Source: Ambrosia x helenae
Lineage: Eukaryota > Streptophyta > Magnoliopsida > Asterales > Asteraceae
Assembly (NCBI GenBank): GCA_030844895.1
Contig: CM061231.1
Span: 133,829,023-133,893,022 of the forward strand
Reading direction: 5' to 3'
DNA length: 64,000 nucleotides
Shown here: positions 46,326 through 58,959 of the stretch, in pieces
Layout of the letters: every line of letters starts with the position of its first letter
How positions within the stretch are numbered: position 1 is the first letter of the stretch
Program-made: the position numbers and the translations under genes
Notes under the pieces: model-generated
The model's database searches: none
What the model saw: the letters and a program-made list of their open reading frames with translations, nothing else
Told to the model about the DNA's origin: nothing

Positions 46326-46865
46326 GGATCCGGATCATTTGAGAACTTCTCTGAGTTGTGAGAACTCAGTAACTCACTTTATAACCACACATTTTTTTTG
46401 AACGGCAAGTGGTGCAACCGGTGGAGCTCCGGCTAACACCCTGGACCAGCCTATACTGATTACCCATTCCACCTGGATTGGGGATCTCCCCAGGTAGAAC
46501 CCCCACATGTGGTAAATATGGCTCCGACAAGAATCGAACTCTCAATCTCCACACGACCTCCACTCTAGCTCCCCCAATTTTCACCAATTGAGTTAGGCTT
46601 CATCGGCCACTCGCTTATTTTAATAAAAAATGAATATGTGGTCAAGAATTAAACAACAATAAAATAATTAATAAAATATTAATATACTTACACGGGGTAA
46701 AAATCCTTTACACCGGTGTAATTTGGCGTAAATTAATGTATTCTTTTTTATTTTTTTTTGTAACGGGGTTTACGTGTTTTTACACCAGTGTGCAATTTTT
46801 TTTTTCGCATTTTACGTCGAGTTCTCGCGAGTTCTCACAACTCATCGAGTTCTCAACAGATCCTA

Positions 46866-46870
<5 letters not shown>
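46326..46870. mobile_element. TA-flanked MITE (GGATC...GAGAAC ends) with a SINE inside
   Basis: Inverted ends share TTGAGAAC and TGAGTTGTGAGAACTC, bounded by TA-repeat tracts on both sides. A related sequence (GGATCATTTGAGAACC) starts again at about 46902. The SINE at 46392-46612 sits within it. Confidence 0.55.
46392..46612 (-). mobile_element. tRNA-derived SINE
   Basis: The minus strand reads an A-box (ACTCAATTGGT), a B-box (GAGTTCGATTC) about 65 bp later, a non-tRNA body, and a poly(A) tail (plus-strand T8 at 46392-46399). Imperfect flanking repeats ACTCACTTTATAA / ACTCGCTTATTTTAA are a likely target duplication. Full-length, about 220 bp. Confidence 0.75.
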
Positions 46871-46901
<31 letters not shown>

Positions 46902-47488
46902 TTGGATCATTTGAGAACCACCATTTAGGGAGAGAACCAAGGAACCAGTGTGAACAAGTGGCATTTTTGTAAATATAAAGGGTGTCTATAAAAAACCCCT
47001 CCATCAAAAAATAAAAAAAATTATATAACCTAAATAAATAAATAATAAAAAAATAAAAACACCAAAATGATTATTTTACACTAATAATTCAAAATAAAAA
47101 TAAAAAATAAATAAAAAAATGGCTGATATGACGTCATCTCTGATGCACATGTGCATTTCACTATTAAATCGCATTTTTGAATAAATTGTCAATTACAATA
47201 ATTAAATAATTATTAAATGGACGCTGTAAGTTGTAAAAAAATTTATTCAATGATCATTAAATGAACGCAAAGTGAGATATATAATACACTCGAACTTGTC
47301 AATTGTTTAGTCATGCATATTATAACATAAATTGAAAAATAAAACATGTGTAGGACAACAAACATGAATAAAATTAAAACAACTCTTTATAAAAACTATA
47401 ATATAAGATACGTTTACTGCATGCACATGTGCATTTCACTAATATAGTTCAGTTTTTTTAGTGGTTTAGCTTTAGTGCTTACTTATTA
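46871..47488. other. AT-rich non-coding DNA with two TGCACATGTGCA palindromes
   Basis: (TA)n at about 46872-46898. TGCACATGTGCA occurs at 47144-47155 and 47422-47433, each followed by TTTCACTA. No gene. Confidence 0.5.
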
Positions 47489-48260
47489 CACTACGCCAAA
47501 ATAGGGCTACGGCCACACTTTTGCCAAAATCACCCTGCCACACTTTTGATTAAATATGTGGCTAAAGGTCATTAATCACATTTCAAAACCTTATAGTCTA
47601 CTTTTAGCCACACATCTTATTTATCCATGTGACCATTGCATAAACGTTCAAAACTTTTAGCCACACCTGAAGAAAAAACTGTGACATTTAGTAGCCACGT
47701 TAGAAAATGTGGCCAAATGTGATCTACGGCCACAGTATTTGTTTGATTTTTTATTCATGTGGCAAAAAATACACATTTTTGAAACATTTAGTCACACTTT
47801 AAGAAAAAACTGTGACATTTCCTAGCCACATTAGAAAAGTGTGGCCAAATGTGGTCAACTGTCACAGTAGGTTTTTAACGATGTGACTAAAAGCTAAAAT
47901 ATATGGCCACTTATCAGGTTGTGTGACCAAATGTTAAACAATAGTCACACTTAAAATTGCAAAATTTAATGTGGCTTTATATAAACATTTGTGACACCAT
48001 CGTCACATTGTTTATTTTGTGTGACCATTTGATAACAAATGTCATAGGAAAATATATGTGACCAAAGATTAGACAATAATCACACTTAAAGTTACAAATT
48101 TTCAAGTGGCTTTACATAACTATTAGCCACACCGTCGTCACTTTGTTTTTTTTATGTGACAGAATGATAACAAATGTCATGGTTAAAAAAATTTGTGTGA
48201 CCAAATATATTTGACAATAGCGGCACTTAAACTTATAAAGTTTCATGTGGCTTTATACGG
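47489..48260 (+). repeat. Left subterminal repeats of the CACTA element
   Basis: More than ten copies of GCCACACTT, GTGGCTAAA and TGTGACCAA in mixed orientation. They also match the right side at 56790-57730. Confidence 0.85.
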
Positions 48261-50617
48261 TACAAGAAAAAATAATTTTTTATTAACTTTTTACAATTTA
48301 AGACCATTATTTATTTAGAATAAAAGGTACGGAGTAAAAGTAAAACTATAAAATGTAAAAGATCATTACATCATCATTGTAATTTTTATAAAATGTAAAA
48401 TTTGATAGTCACATATTCTAAATGTTTACAAACAAGTGTTTACCAAGTGTTGAATTAAGTCTAAAGCACAAAAGACAAAACTGATAGATGTTTGAATATA
48501 AACCCATTTGACCTATCATGCTCAAAATATATGCCTTAAAAGGAAACGGGTCAAAAACGATTAATACACAAATAAAATCAGTTGATATTACATACACTAA
48601 CATTTATGTGATACTACCATAGCACACCTACTTCTAACTGTACCTGATTATAACACACCTTACTTCTAACTAAACCAGATTATGTAACAGTTTGGTGGTG
48701 GAAATCACCTTGGGTGACTTGCATAATCTCTTTGGCGAAACTAATTGAAACAAACTTACTTTTATGTCAACGAGTGACATTTATGCTTTGTAAATTTTGC
48801 CAGCCACTTCAAGTATTTTTTTTTTTAATGGCAAACGACTATCAATCATTACCCAAATATGAACAAAAGGTTAATGCTAGCAAGATACTAGACCGATACA
48901 ACTCCACGCTTAACTTTATGCAAAGACTAACCAAATATCGCCCAAATAAGAATCTACTTTAAATCTTCAACCGAACACGTATCTTGTGTGTTGCTTGACC
49001 ACATAAAAGACATTTGCTTGAGTTTCATTGGAAGTGCCCTCTTTGTAAACACGTTGACCTGAGATAGTCAATTTGATGCACACCTTCACTGCCTCCCAAT
49101 AAGTCGCCAAAACGATAATTGGCCGAAATACTTTTGTTCCTCAATTCCACCGCAGGTTGTCCTAAGAAAGCAGCTCCTCGGTAGAGCAGTCTTCTCGCGC
49201 GATAAGATTGTTCCCGCCACGATCAAGATACAACTTAGTGCTCCATTTGATGATTTAGTTACCAAACCCAAATCCAGAAAATGACCCGACTGAAGATGTC
49301 ACTGTAGCCCCTATAATAATGCAGCAAAATGACCCAATTAAGCCTCCTCGTATCTTCCACAAACCCAGACAGGATAGCATCAGACAACAACAAATGACCC
49401 GTTTGATGATCTAGATCAAGCCATCTCCAAGTAAATTGTAGTGACCCGTTTGAGGCTACAATGTTTGTTGCAGACCCATTCATTGCATTCGCGTGTGAAC
49501 TAACTTTCTACAGCTGTGATTGTCTTCATATATATTGCCCAACCCGAGATCCAACCCGAGGACTTCTCACTGAAGCATCAAATTCCACCTAACTACTAGG
49601 CTTCTAATTCCCATTGTTGACCTGCAATAGTTTACACCAACCCCCAAGAAAAGAAATAACACACACAAAAGAAAACCATCACATGAAACGACTATGTGAC
49701 ACCGAGACGATTTGCACCACAATATAAATTAACACACTTGACCCATTATTACTCACATCCATCAGATTTACAATGTATGGATTAAGTTGGTTCTACCTCA
49801 ACGACTAGCAATATAGTCAAATTATGCATCAACATGTGCATCAGATTCAGAATTCTGCATAAAAGATGTGCACATCAAATTCAAAAGTATGCATCCAACC
49901 TAGGCAATCAAGAGGTAAAAGAAACAATTAGGAGAAGAAGCATGTAACTGCATTTTTCTTCGCTAATTACTCATTTGACATTCAATTTTATTAGTGATAT
50001 ATTTTTATGCAATCAGAAGTGACCATCATGCCTTTCTACAGTTTTCAAATAATGTTTTTTACAGGGACCATGCGCATCAGATTTAGTTGAAGGCTGATCG
50101 AGTCCAGTAATGGTTATATGACAATGCGCTTCAGAAGTAGGAAGACATGGGGAAATGTTTTACCCCTTGACCTATTAGTCTATCACTAACAGTGTAAAAT
50201 CTAATTCAATCCTTTTTTTGTATTAAAAGGTTGAAATTGCCACAAGAAGCATAAATCACTGATGTGTTCCCAAAAAAATAGTCCAACATTGCAACCAACA
50301 CCAAGTGGCAGCTTACACCGCACATTTCTTTATAAGTCCATTGTTGGACAAGAAAAAAAAAACAATCTTTATAAAACCACGCAAATTAATATCCGTTAGC
50401 ATCATGATTTTATAGTAAATTTCATTTTAACAATAGGAAATAAGTGTAATAGTCCGTAATAAACTTGAGCCCATACATAATTTTATTCTACATTGACAAG
50501 TCCCAAATAAACACCGTAAGAAATCAAAGTTTACCTCCAACTATGCAAAAACAAATTACGCTGTTGAGTCATGTTGGGGTCAAGTCGGAGAGTCATAAGA
50601 AATCAATTATGTTCTTG

Positions 50618-51015
50618 GTTTAAAAAAGTGCGCCTCGCACAAAAGCGACGAGGTCTAAGCGCATCGCGCAAAGCGCAAAAAGTGTGGGATTTTTGTACCC
50701 GAAGCGCACACTAATTATATAATTTTTTTTTATATATCGCTTGACTTCTTAGCTTCATTTACCCAAAATATAGCTATAAATAAGGGTTTTATGTGATTTT
50801 ATCTACATGTACAAACCAAAAACACCAAGGTACAACATTTTTATGCTTTAAAAATACCCTGTGTACGTGAGGCGCGCGCCTCAGGGTGAAAAGCGACTGA
50901 ACTTTGACAAAAAAGCGTCTGAGGCGCCGGCTTTGGAAAATTGGGTAGGCGCAAAGCCCTGAGGCACCCTAGGCTGCGCCTAGGCACGCCTCAGGTACAC
51001 CTTTTAAAGCCCAGA
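50618..51015. mobile_element. GCGCCT-rich fold-back element
   Basis: GTGCGCCTCGC at the left and TACACCTTTTAAAGCCCAG at the right, with GAGGCGC / GCGCCTC words throughout. The outer arms TTTAAAAAAGTGCGCC and, inverted, TTTAAAAGGTGTACC pair. Nested in the CACTA interior. Confidence 0.5.
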
Positions 51016-51654
51016 TTATGTTGTGCATAACTAGTCTCAACGCCCGTGAAAACTGAAGACATAAGCCTACTTTATAAATAAGCAAATAAACAACAGATAT
51101 ATGATGAATGGAGGCAAATTTTGGCCAAGTTACAAAATGATTGGATAGTTTAAAAATTAACCTCTGCCTCTAATGTAAAACAATTATAATAAGGTTTCAT
51201 TGTAGATTTCCTTGTTATTTCACATTTACATAACCCTAAATTAATCTAACAATACTAATTGCAAAAAGAATAAAAGTCCAACAGGTGCTGCACTTGTCTC
51301 CAAAAGTTTGCACTTTTAACATTGGTTTATCTATGAATTGGTTTATTTATGAATGCAATAAACAGGTATACGGAACAGTAAAAAACTTACAACAAACCAT
51401 AAGAATAGTAAAAATACATAGAGAAAATCAACTGAATGCCAGAATGTTAGATGAAAATAATTTGTATAGTCCATGTAAATCAGCCAGAATGAAATGTATA
51501 ATCTAGTTCAAAAGTGAACAAAATTAGGGATACGGAAGAGTAAACAACATACAATAAACCATAAGAATAACATAAAAATAATAAACAATCAAGGCGATTC
51601 AATTTCGTAAACAGAACAATCGAAAGAGTATGGAACGATTGTAGTTGTACCTTG

Positions 51655-51735
51655 ATCATCTCTCCATGAACAAGGAGGCGATTCAATATCAAAATTCTCG
51701 CTGGGAACCTTGCCGGCGAGAATGAGTGCGTGATA
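51655..51735 (-). other. Possible captured exon, unidentified
   Basis: The minus strand is open with YKYHALILAGKVPSENFD and ends WRDDQ just before a GT donor. Codon structure is plausible and there is a splice donor, but the protein is not recognised. Confidence 0.3.
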
Positions 51736-52254
51736 CTTGTAAAGCTTTAGAAATTGAAGGAGAGAATGAAATCAAATGAGTGGATTATGTGTAATTAATT
51801 CAATTTTTTCCAGTGAAAATTAAGAGGGAATTTCATGTACTTCAGTTAGTTTTTTTTTTATGATTTTGGATTTTGGGGGGGAATGAAATCAGTGGAGGGA
51901 AATAAAAGTTTAGGAGGGATTTGACTATTTTTTTTTTTGTGAAAGTAAATTTATACTTTCACATAGTAAAATAACAAAAAAATATAGATGTAATTATAAA
52001 ACTGTTAAAAAATAATTATCAAGCTTATAAAATATATAATATTATGTTTCGGTAAAAAAAAAACTATAAGTTTTAATTTATTCAGATAGTGATGATGATG
52101 GATAATTCCGTGAAGCCACAAATTCCACAACCTTGATAGAGGAAAATAGAGATGGTGAAAAGGGAGTGCTGATGTAGCGCTGAATTTGGATGATGGTCAT
52201 GAGCCTCCACTAATTAACCACGCCCTTTAACCTAAGGAGGCGGGGGCATTCCAT

Positions 52255-53275
52255 GGGCAGTGGATCACAATGGGCAACACTAGATAATAAAGCCTTAATA
52301 GATCATATTGGGCTTTATTGGATTACAATGAGCAACAATGGATTATATATGTTTTAATGCATCATATTAGTTGTTAATGGATAACAATAATCAATAGTAT
52401 ATCAAATATGTCTTAATGGATCATATTGGGTCTTAATGTATCACAATGGGCAACACTATATAATATGTCTTAGTGGATCATATTGTGTCTTAATGGATTA
52501 CAATGAGCAACAATAGATCATATATGTTATAATGGACCATGTTGGGCCTTAATAAATCACAATGGGAAATAACAAATTATATGTGTCTTAATGGGCCATA
52601 TTGGGTCTTAAAGGATCATGATGAACATTAGTAAGTCATATATGTATTAATGGGCCATAATGGGCCTTAGCAATTATGATAGCTTTTATTGGATGGTTAT
52701 GGGTTAACTTTATCATATTAAGTTGTAAGGGGTTATATCAAGTTGTAAAGAATTATACAACATAACGAATTATACAAAACAACGGACAATAATGGATCAA
52801 ATATGTCTTATTGGATCATATTGGGCCTTAATTGATTAAAATAAACAATAATAGGTAACATATGTTTTAATATACCATATCAGGTCTTAATGGATCATAA
52901 TGGGTAATAGTGGATCACATATGTTCTAATAGACCATAATGAGAAATAATAAATCATATGTGTCTTAATGGATCCTAATGGGTAATAGTGGATCACATAT
53001 GTTCTAATAGACCATAATGAGAAATAATAGATCATATGTGTCTTAATGGGTCATATTGGGTCTTAAAGGATCATGATGAACATTAGTAAGTCATATATGT
53101 ATTAATGGACCATAATGGGCTTTAACAATTATGATAATTCTTATTGGATGCTTATGGGCTTTACTATATCATATTAGGTTGTAAGGGGTTATATCAAGTT
53201 GTAATGAGTTATACAACACAACGAACAATCGTGGATTATATATGTCTTATTGGATCATATTTGACCTTACGGTAA
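52255..53275. repeat. GGATCATATTGGGTCTTAAT minisatellite, higher-order
   Basis: About 1 kb of degenerate 20-30-bp words (TTAATGGATCATATTGGG, GGATCACAATGGGCAACA, TAATAGACCATAATGAG) arranged in larger repeated blocks; for example, the block around 52560-52760 recurs at about 52945-53220. Confidence 0.85.
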
Positions 53276-53479
53276 AAATATTAATTAGAAGGTAAGTCAA
53301 CCCAAACTATCGAACCGTACCAAACCGGTAGCGGTACCAAAAGTACTGTCCTGAAAACAAGAAAAATTGGGTATCGGTACAATATAATTGGTCGTATATG
53401 CCTTAGTGGGTCACAATGGAAAATAGTAGATCATGTATGTCCTAATGGGCCTTAATAGATCATTACCTTAGCTTTTGCT

Positions 53480-53985
53480 ATGGATAAGATTAATTGAGTA
53501 TGATATATGTGATTTTCAGAAAGTTAAATGTCCCTCTCCAAAAATTTCTATCTCCCGCCCCTACGTTTTTTACATCAGCTTTCTTCCCAACCTAATCCCC
53601 AAATACGTTTGAACTCTCTTCTTCTTCCTCCTATTAGGGTTCAACTACTTCCCTTTACCTAACAATTAAATTACTTAAAATTCAACTCTTATTCCCTTTC
53701 CATCTCTCATATACCTAGATCCATTCGTCTCCTTTAAAACTAGAATGGCTTCCTTCACCATCTAGGGTTACAAATTACAACAAAAAGGGTTCTCCTTCTT
53801 CCTCTAATGTTTGCCACTGCAGCTGCACCTCGCAACAACAAATTACAAAAACTCCTTTTCATTTTCTCAATAAATCTCGTCCATAAAGCTCAAAAAAGCG
53901 GCAAGAACCGCAACAATGGTGGGCTTAGAGTCGTTGGAGAGAGGGGTCGTTGGATTTGACCTCGGAACCACCAAGTCCGTTGTAT
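53480..53985 (+). pseudogene. Gene start: CT-rich 5' leader and HSP70-like first exon (fragment)
   Basis: After a CT-rich leader typical of plant 5' UTRs, ATG 53916 opens a 23-codon exon with RGVVGFDLGTTKSVV and then a GTAAGT donor at 53986. FDLGTTKSVV resembles the phosphate-1 motif of HSP70 (IDLGTTNS), but 23 codons is thin evidence. No continuing HSP70 exon is found downstream within the CACTA element, so it is at most a fragment. It lies in the same orientation as the MutS2-like exons at 56099 and could be spliced to them as a chimeric transcript. Confidence 0.45.
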
Positions 53986-55401
53986 GTAAGTACGATTCTT
54001 AAATATATTTAAAATTAAATATATTTAGTGCTGTCTTTTATTCTAAAAATTTGATATTATTCCCTTTGAGGATTAAGAATTTAATAGAATTATTTAAAAA
54101 TCTTGGACGGATCACCTGTAAATTATATAGAATTAAACAGGGGTTGGTGTTTGTGTTTTTAGTTATGAATTTTGATTTCAAGTGTCCTGTTATTTTGGAC
54201 TAGACATGATACTTTATTCTTGTGTCATGCTCATATTACATTTGTAAATATATTAGCATCACTAGGAATAAAAAAGCTGGACATCCCTCAGAATATATGT
54301 TTACTTTGGTGTAATCTAGAATGAGCTACTACTGTTGTTGATACCAAAGGCCCAGTTTGTCCTCTTTAAAGTTTTTATAAAATGTTGAAAATAAGTCTCA
54401 GGTAATATGAAGGTGAAACTTTTATTATTGCCAAAGATGAATGCGGTACCATGTCGGTTTCCGGTTAGCCAACTATCCAAAAGACCGAAAGCCCAAGACC
54501 AGGACGCAGACCAAACATCCTAAATCGATCAATATCGGGTCAAAATTTAAGTCAACATGCAAGAATCCAAAGAGCAGAGTCGGAAAACAATTTGTGTTAT
54601 TCTGCAAATAATGTTCATGAAACAAATTTTTTTGAACGACGTTCAGGAAACAATTAATCAACCGAAGTTGAAAAACAGACGTGCAATAAGAATTTTCAAC
54701 TTTCAACAAAAATCTATCAAGCTCCATTGTTTTGTATCCACTAAAGACAGAAGTCAGCGATTCAGAAATGGAGAAAGAAGGTAAGAAACACGCTAATTGG
54801 ATCAAGATGCTAATGGGAATTAGAAGTCGAAGGTTCTAAAACAAAATAACGAACTTGATGGTGATAATAAAGAAGAAAAAGCATGTCTTTTGGTCCAATA
54901 CCAAGAATTTATACCAACTGGCTTTTCTCTGTAACATGGTGTACGTTATACCAGAGGTTGAGGTATGTTCTAATATCTTACGTGTTTTCTTGGTTTGATT
55001 TTGACTCTGTTGCGTCTGACCCATTTGGGTTAGTGGGGTTTATTGGAAATTACAAGCTAAACCAACTCAAATGTTCTAAGATTTCAGCCCTATAAAGAAA
55101 GTACATAAACCTTGATCTCATGCAAATTGTTAGCTAATCTCCTAATAAAAATCTAACACATTTATGTTTTAGATTCAACCTTTTTTTTTTCTCAACATCC
55201 AATTTCATCGTTTATACATAATTTTACACTCTAATTTTAGTATACAAAAACCAAATTCCAAAATTATATTTCCAAGTATTCAAATCTTGATGCTTCTAAA
55301 TTTCTAATGAACCTGATATTAGGAGTTAAAATCCAATCTGATGGTAGATGCTTCTAATGAAATTGACATAAGTTTAAAAAGCAGAATATTAAAAGAAAGT
55401 T

Positions 55402-55474
55402 GAGATGCGGGGTATCGATCCCCATACCTCTCGCATGCTAAGCGAGTGCCATGCCGCCATGTGTTTTATTGGAA
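55402..55474 (-). pseudogene. tRNA-Ala(AGC) relic
   Basis: The 3' half matches plant tRNA-Ala: anticodon arm CTCGC TTAGCAT GCGAG with anticodon AGC, T-arm GGGGATCGATACCCC, and acceptor strand GCATCTC. The D-arm is shortened and the 5' acceptor strand is lost, so no cloverleaf forms. It sits inside the CACTA element, which is odd for a tRNA locus and suggests capture or insertion. Confidence 0.75.
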
Positions 55475-56098
55475 ATGGAAAGAACCTAAAGGGGTTGTTA
55501 TTTTTTAATTAAATTATATGGATGGATTTATGCTGGTCAGGAAAGTTTACTACTGTTTTAGAGGGATTAAAATTCTTATCAGTTCTTATATTTGTTTCAG
55601 TATGCCTATTTTCATCACTCATCAGCTTTGGGTTGGTCTTAAGCTACAGCTAAAGGATATTCTTTTCAAGGTTTTGGTTATTTGGCAAGCCTATATAAAA
55701 AAGGAAGAGTAGGTATTTTCTTGGTCTGCAGTTAGCTATCTCTAATTACTCTTGGTCTTTCGGTTGGAGTACAATTGGGGATTATCAATTTAGTGGTGCC
55801 ACTATATTGATGGATGTTTTAAAAGACCACAGTTTGAGGTCTCTCCTTATAGTTGCAATATTAAGCTGTTTTAAATTGCATTTGGTTGACTTTTCGCACT
55901 TTTGTATATGGAGATAGTTGGGTTTTGTTTAGGTCAACTTTTAGTTTGATTGGTTTTCTTTATAGCACTATGTTAGAGAGAACCATGAGCAAACATTGCT
56001 TAGCCCAAAATGGTTGAACCATAAAGACAACCAGTTTTCTTTAAGTGACTAATGTTAGCTTTTCATTTCTACCTAACATTTTCTTGATTAATAAATAG

Positions 56099-56455
56099 AT
56101 GCAATGTACGGAGGTCTATTGCAATAAACATAGCTGAAAGGCTAGGACTTCCTAATGTGGTTGTAGATAATGCTCGTGACCTCCATGGAACAACTAGTGC
56201 GGAGATAAATGAGGTGTATAGTCTGCTACTTGTAATTCTATTGTCCAGGGACCAATCATCCATTGCAGCCAAACATATTTATCAGTAGCTTATTCCATAT
56301 TTAGTATCATATTGTGAATGTATTTTAGTCGCATTTTGTGAATGTGTAGGCATTATTGGTGACTATATATCTTCTTGACATGCAGGTTATAGAAGATATG
56401 GAGAATTTGAAGCAGGAAGTTGATGAGCATATTTTTGAAGCGTGCATCATCTTAG
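56099..56455 (+). pseudogene. MutS2-like gene fragment, two correctly spliced exons
   Basis: Exons 56099-56213 and 56386-56455 join in frame over a GT-AG intron. The product reads SIAINIAERLGLPNVVVDNA, RDLHGTTSAEINE and VIEDMENLKQEVDEHIFEA. This matches the region after the ATPase core of plant MutS2 proteins (helical segment following the IAERLGLP block). Walker motifs and the Smr domain are missing. A third acceptor (TGTTTTAG|GTTTGG at about 56518) may mark another piece. Placement inside a CACTA element with TTA duplications indicates transduplication, not a host gene in place. Confidence 0.6.
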
Positions 56456-56789
56456 GTGAGGAATCAAAATCAGTGGCGGGTTGGTTTATAATATATAACT
56501 GCTGCTGCATGTGTTTTAGGTTTGGTAGGGAACTTCATAGGAAACCAGTCATTTGCGAGGGTAGTATGCGAAGCTAGAGTAGCATGTTTCACACTTCACA
56601 AGAGAGTTGACATTGTTGTGCATCTTCAACATCATTTGTAGATAGCTTTTGATTAGAAGATCATGTCTTTATTATTTGAATTGAAAACATACGTATAGAT
56701 TTTGGTTTATTATTTTTTATATCAATTGGTTTTTTTAGGTTTTCTCATGTGTATTGCTGTTTTATTTAAAAATAATGAAAATAAAATTG

Positions 56790-57730
56790 CTAATTACATG
56801 AAAATAGCCACATAGAACCACAATAAATATGTGTGACCAAAGGTTATGTAATAGCCACACTTAATGACACAAATTTCATGTGGTTTTATATAAACATTAG
56901 CCACACTATCGTCACTTTGTTTTTATTTGTGTGACGGAATGGCAATAGACGTCACGGGAAAAAATATGTGACCAAATGTTAGACAATAGCCACATTATCA
57001 TCACTTTTGCTTTTTTAGTGTGACGGAAAGGTAGCAAATGTCACAGGAAAAAAAATACGAGTGACCAAAGGTTATTTAATAGTCGTACTTAATATTAACT
57101 AATTTCATGTAGCTTTACATACCTATTAGTCACACCATCGTTAGTTTGTTTTTTTATTGTGTGGCGGAATGATAACAAACGTAATTGGAAAAAATATCAT
57201 GTGTGACCATAAGTTAGACTATAGCCACACTTAAAAGTACAAAATTGTTTGTATGTCTAGAAATAGTTTTTAGCCACATTTACAGTTAATTCATATGACT
57301 ATATAAAAGAACCGGCGACATGTACATGAACTTTATGTGGCCGTTACTATCGTTTAGCCACACTTAATAGACAGAATGTTTGATTATGTTAACCCTTTTT
57401 GCCATGCTTTTTTCCAATTGATGTGGCTAAAACAAAGTTTTTACTAATTCATGTGACTATATAACATAAAAAGTGACACTTAAAGTAAATTTATGTGGCC
57501 ATTGCTACCTTTTAGCCACACTTAATGGAGTATATGCTTGATTCCAACTAAAAATGTTGATACCATTTAGCCACACTTTTTAGTTACTACGGCCACCAAA
57601 CGTGAATGTGACCATATGATACCTACGATGACTTGACCTTTGGTCACACTTGACTTGAAAAAATTAAGTGTGACGAAAGGCATATGGTCACAGTTTTCTA
57701 GTGTGGCTAAAGCCTGTTTTTGACGTAGTG
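56790..57730 (-). repeat. Right subterminal repeats of the CACTA element
   Basis: Alternating GCCACACTT and GTGTGACCAAA words, homologous to the left array, running to the terminal CACTACGTCAAAA. Confidence 0.85.
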
Positions 57731-57733
57731 TTA

Positions 57734-58889
57734 GGTATTGTGAGAGGAGGGTGGGTGGTGGTTTAGGTTTTTTGGTGGTGGGGGGTTTAATTATAAGACC
57801 ACCCACAATATACATACTCTAAAATAATAATCACTAACATAATCAACCTATCAACCACCATATAAGACCACCCACAATATACATATATGCATGCATCATC
57901 CTTCAAACAACAAACTTTTTTGTGTACCCATCTATTTTTAATATACAAATACTTGTATTTTCTACCAAACCATCAACACAATAAAACAAATGATAACAAA
58001 AAAAAAAAATATCCATGTTACAAACCAATCATGTTACTACTGATCACCTACCTACAAACTGCTAATTATCTCACAAACTCATGTCCACCACCAGTGTCCC
58101 CTTCTATTGCTTAATTGTCACCTTTTCAACTTCTTCTCATTTTACTTAACTTCTTCCAGCACTATTCATACCTCATTGATGCCTCATCTAATATCTTCTT
58201 TGTTTTTTCATCTGTCAACATGAACATCGTACACTTCTCAAATTTACCACAATGTTCGTTTGTTTAAACAACTAACAATTAACATTTATTAGTTAAAATG
58301 AAAAATATAAATATATGAACATGTGCATATACATATATGCACATGTGAATATATGTCTAAATTGCTTAAATAATTAATAACATCCTTTTAAACTTCCTGA
58401 TCAACGATTGTGTCATCATCCTCAATCGCATCTGACAACTTTTTTTACCCTTTCTCCCTCGATTATAACACAAAAGTTACACTGTTTGATTTTTATCCCA
58501 TCTTTGACTACAAATAATAAACAACACATAAGAAAAGCAATTTTTCAATCATAATGCACATGTGCATTAACATTTTTCATTACCACATAATATATGCAAT
58601 TATGCGTTAGAGCGAAAGACCCTAGTGATAAAAAGAATTAAACTTTAATGCACATGTGCATTAACATTAATTTTAACATTACCATATAAATTATGCACGA
58701 CCTTAATGATAACAAGAATTAAACCTTAATGCACATGTGCATTAACATTAATTTCAACATTACCATATAAATTATGCACATGTGCAATTCATTTGTTCTT
58801 ATTCATCCCATATTTGCAAATTAAAATGTTTCCATTCTTGAAGCTTTTATAAATGATTGGAGCATGAATATCTAACTGTTTTTGAACTG
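57734..58889. other. AT-rich non-coding DNA
   Basis: No gene. Includes the palindromic tandem repeat described separately. Confidence 0.4.
58553..58790. repeat. 80-95-bp tandem repeat with palindrome AATGCACATGTGCATT
   Basis: Palindromes at about 58553, 58647 and 58728, with a fourth partial at 58773. Each of the first three is followed by AACATTAATTT..AACATTACCATA and preceded by AAGAATTAAAC in the later copies. Confidence 0.85.
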
Positions 58890-58959
58890 TTATACCTAAA
58901 AACCCTAATCCTCCGCGAAAATAGGAGGCGGCAGCGGCGAATAGGTTCCCTGAGAAGGC

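Larger units (their letters stand above)
47489..57730. mobile_element. CACTA (CMC/EnSpm) transposon, 10.2 kb, carrying gene fragments
   Basis: Left end CACTACGCCAAAATAGGGC; right end, inverted, CACTACGTCAAAAACAGGC; flanking TTA on both sides (47486-47488, 57731-57733), the 3-bp duplication of CACTA elements. Both subterminal regions (about 47489-48260 and 56790-57730) are arrays of GCCACACTT / GTGACCAAA words in alternating orientation, typical of TNPA-binding subterminal repeats. No TNPD/TNPA transposase ORF is visible. Inside are a GCGCCT fold-back, a GGATCA minisatellite, a MutS2-like gene fragment, an HSP70-like first exon and a tRNA-Ala relic. Confidence 0.88.

Noticed and set aside
49086..49483. 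Two adjacent minus-strand ORFs in the CACTA interior
   Set aside because: No similarity to TNPD/TNPA or any family I recognise; separate frames with no splice signals to join them. Could be captured debris but not supportable.
53916..56577. A native single host gene from the HSP70-like exon to the MutS2-like exons
   Set aside because: The two exon groups match unrelated families, key domains are absent, and all lie between CACTA ends with TTA duplications.
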